Assembly (NCBI GenBank): GCA_009922885.1
Contig: RFUP01000040.1
Location: forward strand, 1-11,383
Reading direction: 5' to 3'
DNA from: Paracoccaceae bacterium
GTDB taxonomy: Bacteria; Pseudomonadota; Alphaproteobacteria; Rhodobacterales; Rhodobacteraceae
Length of the DNA: 11,383 nucleotides
Positions 6,277-11,383 of the stretch are shown in pieces; within the stretch, counting starts at the first letter, position 1, and each line of letters begins with the position of its first letter. The position numbers were made by a program, and so were the translations under genes. The notes beneath the pieces are model-generated. The model made no database searches. It was not told the DNA's origin and worked only from the letters and a program-made list of their open reading frames with translations.

Positions 6277-6979
6277 CGGCGCTCTCGAAAAATCGAGCGA
6301 TTGTCTCTGCCCATGCTGACGTGTTGACAGGCTCCGCCTGTGTCGCTTTTGCGTTCGCTATCGCTTCGACAGGCAAAAACTCCTCAAGGTGTCCGACGAG
6401 TGCACCGAAAAACGCTGGCCGCATTTCTGGATGGTACTGAGTGGTGAAGACCTTGTTGCCAATTCTGAAACCGGCGAGAGGGCAATTCTGGCTCGACGCA
6501 ACATTTTCGGCGCCAGTGGGCATCTTCGTCACCTGCTCTACATGCGCCGCATAGAGCCGATAAGTTGAGGGCAACGCGCTGCCCCACGGCGGTGAGCCTT
6601 CGGTGTTGATTTCCTGCACCCCCAGCGACCAACCGGAGGGTGATTTCTCAACATGGCCGCCGAGCGCCTGTGCAATAACCTGATGGCCGAAACATGCTCC
6701 GAACATCGGCGCTTCAGCCGCAACCCTATCTCGGATCAGCGCTTGAAGTTTCACAATCCAGTCCGTCCGATCATGGACTGATGCAGGGCTTCCCGTCACG
6801 ATCCAGCCGTCAAACTTGGTCGGGTCGTCGGGGAAGACGCCGTCTTTGACAGGAAAGCAGCTAAATCGCCAAGACGGGCGCACACTGGAAATCAAGTCTT
6901 CGAACTTTTGGCAGTCACGGGGCCATTGCGCCGCGAAGTCGCTTTCGTCCGTGTTCGTCATGAGGATCGCCAAGTGCAT
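6269..6979 (-). CDS. Class I glutamine-amidotransferase-like protein (possible gamma-glutamyl hydrolase)
   Basis: The 236-residue protein has a GATase1 fold with the full catalytic triad: Cys96 in the nucleophile elbow GACFGHQ, and His183 and Glu185 in QYHPEM. IVTGSPASVHD (60-70) is the upstream oxyanion-strand segment. It resembles the stand-alone GMP-synthase-like amidotransferases; no synthetase partner domain is present. Such proteins can release ammonia from glutamine or hydrolyse gamma-glutamyl amides, as PuuD does in putrescine catabolism and as TdnT/AtdA2-type proteins are proposed to do in aniline clusters. Its divergent neighbour is a P450-GS-ferredoxin unit, which favours a gamma-glutamyl-amide role here, though this is inference. 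The ATG at 6977-6979 has only a weak purine-rich stretch upstream. It shares a 75-bp AT-rich promoter region with the P450 gene. Confidence 0.85.
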   Translation of the reverse strand: MHLAILMTNTDESDFAAQWPRDCQKFEDLISSVRPSWRFSCFPVKDGVFPDDPTKFDGWIVTGSPASVHDRTDWIVKLQALIRDRVAAEAPMFGACFGHQVIAQALGGHVEKSPSGWSLGVQEINTEGSPPWGSALPSTYRLYAAHVEQVTKMPTGAENVASSQNCPLAGFRIGNKVFTTQYHPEMRPAFFGALVGHLEEFLPVEAIANAKATQAEPVNTSAWAETIARFFESAVS

Positions 6980-6997
6980 ATTCGGCTCGGATTCTTC

Positions 6998-7037
6998 TTT
7001 ACATATTTAAAAGCACTCATAATATACAAAACATGTT
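6998..7037 (+). promoter_or_regulatory. Candidate promoter and palindrome upstream of the P450 gene
   Basis: The 75 bases between the divergent amidotransferase and P450 genes are strikingly AT-rich. TTTACA (6998-7003, 5 of 6 to the -35 consensus) is followed after 16 bases by TAATAT (7020-7025, 4 of 6 to -10). An 8-bp perfect palindrome AACATGTT (7030-7037) would fall near the start of transcription, where a repressor could act. A 7-bp inverted repeat TATTTAA/TTAAATA (7004-7010, 7036-7042) is also visible but is low complexity. Confidence 0.35.
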
Positions 7038-7054
7038 AAATAAAGAGGCCTTCT

Positions 7055-8314
7055 ATGACAGTCTGGGCGCCGACAGATAACGGCCACGCCGACATCACGA
7101 GCCACGACAGTTACCTTGACGGTGTGCCACACAACACATTCGCCCGCCTGAGGCAGGACGACCCGTTGCACTGGACTGAATACTCCCAAGGTAAGGCATT
7201 TTGGTCGGTGACGCGCCATGCCGACATTTTGGCCATGAATGCCAAGCCTGCGATTTTTTCCTCGGCTCAAGGGATCCGCATGGAGGATCAGACCTACGAG
7301 GAATATCTTGCGCGGCGGACCTTTCAGGAAACCGACGCTCCCGAGCATATGATGACCCGCATGAAGGTCGCAAAAGCCTTTTCAGGCCCGGTCATTGCCG
7401 GCTTCGAAGACGCAATCAGGCAGCTTTGCGCTGAAATTCTCGAAGAAGCGCTGTCGGTATCTGAATTCGATGCGACAAAGACGATCGCGCGCCAATTGCC
7501 GATGCGAATGCTTGGTCGAATCCTTGGACTTCCGGACGAGGATCTGCCTTGGCTCGTCGAAAAGGGCGACGCCCTGATTGCCAATACTGACCCCGACTTC
7601 ACCACCCATGTCCTCGACAAGATGACAACCGATGAATTCCGGATGATGCCGTTCAACTCTCCAGCCGGAGCCGAACTATACGTCTATGCGAAAGATTTAA
7701 TGGCTCGGAAGGCTGCCGCCGGCGAAAACAATGGCGTATTGAATATGATTTTGCAGCCCGGGAAAGATGGCAGCACGATCACGGATGAGGAGTTCCGGAA
7801 TTTCTTCTGCCTCTTGGTCGCGGCCGGGAACGATACGACGCGCTATTCCATCGCGGCTGGAATTCAAGCGATGTGCCACCAGCCGGAGCTCTTGGAACAA
7901 ATGCGTTCCGATGGCTCAATTTGGGAAACGGCGGGCGATGAAATCATCCGCTGGGCAACCCCTGCAATCTACTTCCGCAGAACCGCGACGGAAGATGTGG
8001 AAATGCACGGCAAGACAATTCGCGCCGGGGACAAGGTGATCTATTGGTTCGCTTCAGGAAATCGAGACGAAACCGCTTTTGAAACACCTTTCAAAGTGGA
8101 CCTCTCAAGAAAGCCAAATCGCCATCTCAGCTTCGGCCAAGGAGGTCCGCATGTGTGCTTAGGCATGTGGCTTGCGCGGCTCGAAGTGAAAATCTTGTTT
8201 CAAGAACTGGCAAAGCGCCTAGGGTCGATAGAAGCGGCAGGGCCTCACAAATTCTTGCGATCGAACTTTGTGGGCGGGATCAAGGAATTGCCGGTGCGCG
8301 TCACGCGTAACTAG
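7055..8314 (+). CDS. Cytochrome P450 monooxygenase (soluble bacterial class)
   Basis: This is a soluble haem monooxygenase that takes electrons from a ferredoxin, probably the one encoded at 9651. All P450 signatures are present in 419 residues: the I-helix oxygen-activation motif AAGNDTT (256-262), the K-helix ExxR as Glu296-Ile-Ile-Arg299, and the haem loop SFGQGGPHVCLG with Cys368 as the axial thiolate. The haem loop has one residue more than FGxGxHxCxG, a form I associate with CYP125/CYP124/CYP108-like groups, and the C-terminal LRSNFVGGIKELPVRV is also of that style. There is no signal peptide or membrane anchor. AAAGAGG at 7042-7048, six bases before the ATG, supports the start. The neighbours are a GS-like ligase and a ferredoxin on the same strand, so an amine or gamma-glutamyl amide is a plausible substrate. 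The CYP family and substrate cannot be assigned from sequence alone. Confidence 0.95.
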   Translation: MTVWAPTDNGHADITSHDSYLDGVPHNTFARLRQDDPLHWTEYSQGKAFWSVTRHADILAMNAKPAIFSSAQGIRMEDQTYEEYLARRTFQETDAPEHMMTRMKVAKAFSGPVIAGFEDAIRQLCAEILEEALSVSEFDATKTIARQLPMRMLGRILGLPDEDLPWLVEKGDALIANTDPDFTTHVLDKMTTDEFRMMPFNSPAGAELYVYAKDLMARKAAAGENNGVLNMILQPGKDGSTITDEEFRNFFCLLVAAGNDTTRYSIAAGIQAMCHQPELLEQMRSDGSIWETAGDEIIRWATPAIYFRRTATEDVEMHGKTIRAGDKVIYWFASGNRDETAFETPFKVDLSRKPNRHLSFGQGGPHVCLGMWLARLEVKILFQELAKRLGSIEAAGPHKFLRSNFVGGIKELPVRVTRN

Positions 8315-8321
8315 AAGTAGC

Positions 8322-8335
8322 GGGGCACAAGCCCC
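8322..8335 (+). other. Small hairpin between the P450 and GS-like genes
   Basis: GGGGC (8322-8326) and GCCCC (8331-8335) can form a 5-bp GC stem with a four-base loop ACAA. It lies in the 40-base gap, a few bases before the ribosome binding site of the next gene, and no T tract follows. It is more likely an mRNA-processing or translation-modulating element than a terminator, and it may be chance. Confidence 0.25.
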
Positions 8336-8340
8336 CACCG

Positions 8341-8347
8341 AAGGGAG
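8341..8347 (+). promoter_or_regulatory. Ribosome binding site that sets the GS-like gene start
   Basis: AAGGGAG lies seven bases before the ATG at 8355. The same frame stays open back to 8268, but those codons overlap the end of the P450 gene and have no comparable site, so the start at 8355 is preferred. Confidence 0.75.
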
Positions 8348-8354
8348 AAATTGG

Positions 8355-9644
8355 ATGAGACCTCGTTTGCGCGCCCTGTTCTGTGATCATCTGTCGATCA
8401 TGCGGGGAAAGTATCTACCGGAGTCGAAGATCACGGATGCAGGAACCCGTTTTTGTCAGACGCAATACGGCGTGCATTATGACAAGGATCTGCTTCCGGC
8501 TCCCGGCGCAATGATGTTCGAGGGTCTGCCGGATATGGAGTTGCGCTGGCAGGCGGAGGACATCCGCGACAGCTGGGAGCACAATACCAAAATCGTGGTA
8601 GGCGACCTCTATGACAACGAAGGTGCACCACTGGGCATGTGCGGGCGCGGCGCGCTCAAGCGTGCGGTCGCCGGTTGGCAGGCCAAAGGCCTGACACCCA
8701 AGATAGGGATCGAACTAGAAGCCTTCGCGTTCCAGCGGGATGAAGATGGAAAACTCGTGCCCTACGACACCCCCGGCGGGCACGTTTATGGCACAGGCCC
8801 GTTTGCCGATCCCCTAGGTTTCAATGATGCCATCTGGGAAAAGGCGGACGAGTTGGGCTTCGATCTCGAACTCATCACATCCGAGTATGACTCGCCCCAA
8901 TTCGAATACACACTGAAGTTCGACGATGCTGTAAAAGCCGTTGATACAATTGTTCTTTTCAGGCTCATGGCTCGCGAAATCGCATTGGAGCATGGCATCT
9001 TACTCACCTTCTCTCCCAAGCCGATCCCCCACCTTGGCGGCTCAGGAATGCACATCAATTTCTCATTCACAGACCAAACCGGAAAGAATGCGTTCGATAC
9101 CGGGGCAAAAGGCGGGCCAGCGAATATGTCTGAACTGGCGTCAGGTTGCGTGGCTGGTCTGGTGAACCACCACAGGTCTCTTGCGGGCCTCATTGCGCCA
9201 ACCGCGATGAGCTATCGCAGGCTGAAGCCCGGAACGCTTTCTGGGCACCTAGGGAATTGGGGCGGCGACCACCGGAACGTAACAACCCGCGTTTCGGGTG
9301 AGGGTGGTGCAAAATCACGCCTAGAACACCGTATGGCAGATGCGTCCTCCAATCCTTACGTGGCCACGGCTGCGGTTCTCCAAGCCTGCCTGCTCGGGGT
9401 TGAGAATAAGTACCCGCTCCCCGCAAGGGAGACAGGTGATGGCTTCGAGAACTGGGATGCAACAGAAGCAACCGCTCTCGACCTCTCAGGTGCTATTGCC
9501 GACCTGAGAGCGGATACGGCTCTGCAGTCAGCGGTTGGGCAGCTACTGTGCGACAATCACATGTTTATGAAAGAGGCCGAAGTCGAGAAAACCTCAGCGC
9601 TAGATGACGAGGCGTTGCGGGATTTCTATGTCTGGTTTGTGTGA
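8355..9644 (+). CDS. Glutamine-synthetase-family ligase (probable gamma-glutamyl-amide synthetase)
   Basis: The fold activates the gamma-carboxyl of glutamate with ATP and joins it to an amine. The protein has 429 residues: a beta-grasp domain (about 1-100, with FCDHLSIMRGKYLP and GLPDMELR) and a catalytic domain. Seen are Glu120 and Glu122 (GIELEAFAF), SEYDSPQFEY (176-185, the GQxE-type metal strand), His233 in GSGMHINFSF, RRLKPG (288-293), and Glu324/Arg326 in SRLEHRMADASSNPYVA. Two features differ from ammonia-fixing GlnA as I know it: the second His of HxH is Asn235, and the PGYEAP-type Glu flap reads PGTLSG. The adenylylation motif NLYDLP is also missing. These features, with a P450, a ferredoxin and a GATase-like gene nearby, favour an amine-specific ligase (PuuA, GMAS or TdnQ style) over a housekeeping enzyme. 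The amine is unknown. Confidence 0.88.
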   Translation: MRPRLRALFCDHLSIMRGKYLPESKITDAGTRFCQTQYGVHYDKDLLPAPGAMMFEGLPDMELRWQAEDIRDSWEHNTKIVVGDLYDNEGAPLGMCGRGALKRAVAGWQAKGLTPKIGIELEAFAFQRDEDGKLVPYDTPGGHVYGTGPFADPLGFNDAIWEKADELGFDLELITSEYDSPQFEYTLKFDDAVKAVDTIVLFRLMAREIALEHGILLTFSPKPIPHLGGSGMHINFSFTDQTGKNAFDTGAKGGPANMSELASGCVAGLVNHHRSLAGLIAPTAMSYRRLKPGTLSGHLGNWGGDHRNVTTRVSGEGGAKSRLEHRMADASSNPYVATAAVLQACLLGVENKYPLPARETGDGFENWDATEATALDLSGAIADLRADTALQSAVGQLLCDNHMFMKEAEVEKTSALDDEALRDFYVWFV

Positions 9645-9650
9645 GGAGCG

Positions 9651-9962
9651 ATGAAGGTCACTTGGAAAAACGCCGACGGAACCAGCATCTCGGCAGAGGT
9701 GGCACCGGGAGTGTCCTTGATGGAGGCGGCGATTGCCAACAATGTCCCGCACATCACTGGCGATTGCGGTGGCAACCTCGCCTGCGCGACATGTCATGTT
9801 TTTGTAGACGCTGACTGGTCCGAGAAGATCGGCCCACCGGAAGACATGGAAGACGGAATGCTCGACATCACCGCTGTGGAGCGCACCCAACACTCCCGGT
9901 TATCCTGTCAGATTATTGCCTCGGAAGATCTGGATGGGCTCGTGCTTCACATGCCTGCCTGA
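9651..9962 (+). CDS. [2Fe-2S] ferredoxin, adrenodoxin/putidaredoxin type
   Basis: This small cytoplasmic electron carrier is the likely direct donor to the P450 two genes upstream. In 103 residues the four cluster ligands are Cys39, Cys45 and Cys48 (GDCGGNLACATCHVF) and Cys86 (RLSCQI), the C-x5-C-x2-C...C pattern of putidaredoxin and adrenodoxin. The acidic stretch between Cys48 and Cys86 (PPEDMEDGMLD) resembles the partner-binding helix of these proteins. It begins six bases after the GS-like stop; GAGGAG at 9643-9648 overlaps that stop and serves as ribosome binding site, indicating translational coupling. No ferredoxin reductase gene follows, so a reductase from elsewhere must supply electrons. 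The last gene of its unit, it ends seven bases from the convergent DsbD-N gene. Confidence 0.95.
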   Translation: MKVTWKNADGTSISAEVAPGVSLMEAAIANNVPHITGDCGGNLACATCHVFVDADWSEKIGPPEDMEDGMLDITAVERTQHSRLSCQIIASEDLDGLVLHMPA

Positions 9963-9969
9963 TCCTGTG

Positions 9970-10752
9970 TCAGTCGCACCCAATAAACTCGACGGCTTCG
10001 CCTCCACCCAAGACCGTGAAACGGAGTTGCGATCTGTCCAAGGCGAATGGCTTGCCGCTGACGTGCTCCAAATCTGCGGTCAGGGTTAGTTCACGTCCGC
10101 GCCGGGTGACAGCCGTTTCTCCAACCCAGACGTCACGCTCGAAAATCTCGACGATCCCGATTTCCTCTCCGGCGGCGGCAGGCATATCGAGGGTCGCAGC
10201 CAAGCTAATTCCAGATTCCGTTCCGGATATCTCGCATTTCGCTTTCGCGACCCCACCCCCAGACAAGAGGCGCGGTCGATCCACGAGGGCCGCAGACAAT
10301 CTTGCATCCATCGTTTGCGAAGGTTGCAGGCGACCGCTGAAACGCACCTCCACCGGAACGCAAATCTGGTTGCAAACTCCCAAAACGACCTCAGCCTCAA
10401 GGTCTATCGGTTGGGCCGGGTTTAAAGGAGTGAGGACGAGCGGTAGAATGACGTCCCTCTTGTAGCCGATGCTCCTCATCCCGTTGATGTCAAATGCAAC
10501 AGGAACCGGAAACTCAAGGCTCGCGGACTTAAGGTTTTTCGACCCAGTAAAGTCAATTTGAGGAGGTATCCCAGCATCCCCAGGGCTCCTCCAATAGGTC
10601 TTCCAACCGGGTGCGAGCTTGATATCTAGACCTGCAACATGGTTGCCATCTGCCATCCGCCATCCGGAAATTAGACTGACATCGAACATCTCTTCCGCAA
10701 AGCCGGATAGAGGCGTGATCGCAAGGCAAAGAGAGAGAGCAAACTGTTTCAT
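9970..10752 (-). CDS. Periplasmic DsbD N-terminal-domain protein (thiol-disulfide exchange)
   Basis: The 260-residue protein has a signal peptide (MKQFALSLCLAITPLSGFA, cleavage likely after Ala19), so it should act in the periplasm. The mature part resembles the DsbD N-terminal domain family (Pfam DsbD_N/DsbC type): LAPGWKTYWRSPGDAGIPP (46-64) is its signature, and the Cys pair Cys127-x3-Cys131 (GVCNQICVPVE) fits the redox pair of DsbDalpha. Cys173 and Cys259 might form a second disulfide. There is no DsbD transmembrane region or C-terminal thioredoxin domain, so it must work with a separate membrane partner or have another role. It is divergent from yqgE, a pairing I associate with Rhodobacteraceae. 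AGTAGGT just upstream on the minus strand is a moderate ribosome binding site. Confidence 0.83.
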   Translation of the reverse strand: MKQFALSLCLAITPLSGFAEEMFDVSLISGWRMADGNHVAGLDIKLAPGWKTYWRSPGDAGIPPQIDFTGSKNLKSASLEFPVPVAFDINGMRSIGYKRDVILPLVLTPLNPAQPIDLEAEVVLGVCNQICVPVEVRFSGRLQPSQTMDARLSAALVDRPRLLSGGGVAKAKCEISGTESGISLAATLDMPAAAGEEIGIVEIFERDVWVGETAVTRRGRELTLTADLEHVSGKPFALDRSQLRFTVLGGGEAVEFIGCD

Positions 10753-10833
10753 AAGACCTACTTGGCGCAGATCAGGGAAAAAACAAACTAGAATACAACG
10801 ACCTCTCGAAAGCGTGTCTGCAGAGTGTCCTGA

Positions 10834-10847
10834 CTTGCCGAGGCAAG
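10834..10847. promoter_or_regulatory. Short palindrome in the dsbD-N/yqgE divergent region
   Basis: CTTGCCGAGGCAAG has perfect 6-bp arms around a two-base centre and lies in the 134-base region shared by the two divergent genes, 40 bases before yqgE. It could be an operator or a small hairpin in the yqgE leader. No T tract follows and no convincing sigma-70 boxes were found beside it. Confidence 0.35.
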
Positions 10848-10886
10848 CAAATCAGCCCAAAGTTAGTCTGAGAAAACGAGGCGAAA

Positions 10887-11383
10887 ATGGACCTGGCCGG
10901 AAAGCTTTTGATCGCCATGCCTTCCATCGGCGACCCGCAATTCAGCGGCAGCGTAATTTATGTCTGCACCCATTCCAGCGAAGGCACCATGGGGTTGATC
11001 ATCAATAAGGTGATGCCAAACCTGAAATTCTTGGACGTCCTTAAGCAGATTAAAATGACCTCAAGCAACGCTTGTGGAGATTTGCCAGTTCATTTCGGCG
11101 GCCCCGTCGAGCATGGTCGCGGGTTCGTCCTTCATTCGTCGGACTACGCGTCTGAGACTGGCACGCTTGAGGTGGATGGCCATACGTCGATGACGGCGAC
11201 AACGGATGTCTTGCGCGATTTGGCGAGCGGTGGCGGCCCTTCGATGTCCCTACTGGCGCTGGGTTATGCGGGTTGGGGGCCGGGACAGTTAGAGGCAGAG
11301 ATTGCCCACAACGGTTGGTTAACCTGCGATCCCAAGGACGACATTTTGTTTGGTCGCGCCCACGAGTTGAAATGGACTGCAGC
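10887..11383 (+). CDS. yqgE: YqgE/AlgH family protein (UPF0301), 5' part
   Basis: This is a conserved cytoplasmic protein family of unsettled molecular function, linked to alginate regulation in Pseudomonas by name only. The frame is open to the window end, so 165 residues are present of a usual length near 185-190. Recognisable family segments are LAGKLLIAMPSIGDPQFSGSV (3-23, the common opening), EGTMGLIINK (36-45), PVHFGGPVEHGRGFVLHS (about 67-84), SLLALGYAGWGPGQLEAEI and NGWLTC. GAGG at 10878-10881 lies five bases before the ATG. It is divergent from the DsbD-N protein. The C-terminal about 20-25 residues lie beyond the window. Confidence 0.95.
   Translation, partial: MDLAGKLLIAMPSIGDPQFSGSVIYVCTHSSEGTMGLIINKVMPNLKFLDVLKQIKMTSSNACGDLPVHFGGPVEHGRGFVLHSSDYASETGTLEVDGHTSMTATTDVLRDLASGGGPSMSLLALGYAGWGPGQLEAEIAHNGWLTCDPKDDILFGRAHELKWTA

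Noticed and set aside
7020..7029. TAATATACAA as a second GntR-type operator in the P450 promoter region
   Set aside because: It resembles TTGTATACAA at 8 of 10 positions but does not fit TNGTNNNACNA, and the region is too AT-rich for this to be informative.
7055..8314. P450 as a CYP199A-type 4-methoxybenzoate demethylase feeding pobA
   Set aside because: Tempting because of the nearby pobA, but its haem-loop form and C-terminal style are unlike CYP199A as I recall it, and the GS-like and GATase neighbours point to amines.
8268..8354. N-terminal extension of the GS-like protein from 8268
   Set aside because: It overlaps the P450 3' end, its residues do not resemble the GS N terminus, and a good ribosome binding site precedes ATG 8355.
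1..11383. CRISPR arrays, tRNA or rRNA genes, insertion sequences
   Set aside because: No regularly spaced repeats, RNA gene signatures, transposase or terminal inverted repeats were found on reading both strands.

Overview
The window looks like chromosomal DNA of a marine-type alphaproteobacterium, most likely a Rhodobacteraceae (Roseobacter-group) member. The evidence is the pobA-pcaDCHG order, the moderate GC content, and a DsbD-N-domain protein divergent from yqgE. No taxonomic search was possible, so this is inference from gene content and protein style.

Layout. (1) Bases 2-3323: the 3' part of pobA followed by pcaD, pcaC, pcaH and pcaG, all overlapping by 1-8 bases. This is one translationally coupled operon that hydroxylates 4-hydroxybenzoate to protocatechuate, opens the ring by ortho cleavage, and supplies the decarboxylase and lactonase of the beta-ketoadipate pathway. 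pcaB is not next to pcaG; the operon ends there at a strong intrinsic terminator (3366-3397). (2) Bases 3431-6276: a tightly packed unit of a group II PLP aromatic-L-amino-acid-type decarboxylase, an HpaI/HpcH-type pyruvate aldolase and a GntR/FCD regulator. A 19-bp imperfect palindrome with a perfect TNGTNNNACNA core (3349-3367) lies upstream and is a good candidate operator for that regulator. (3) Bases 6269-9962: a class I glutamine-amidotransferase-like hydrolase on the minus strand, divergent from a cytochrome P450, a glutamine-synthetase-like ligase and a [2Fe-2S] ferredoxin. A GS-like ligase, a GATase-like hydrolase and an oxygenase with its ferredoxin resemble amine-catabolic systems that work on gamma-glutamylated amines (the logic of the putrescine Puu pathway and of aniline degradation). 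This is the most novel part of the window. (4) Bases 9970-11383: a conserved-looking pair, a periplasmic DsbD-N-domain protein (minus) and the start of yqgE (plus, cut by the window end).

How the genes may work together. Regions 1 and 2 concern aromatic compounds. Region 2 could make an aromatic amine (or process a related amino acid), and region 3 has the parts to gamma-glutamylate, oxidise and release an amine. A single route from aromatic amine to aromatic acid across all three regions is an attractive hypothesis, but the sequence alone does not prove it. No ferredoxin reductase, transporter or aldehyde dehydrogenase is present in the window.
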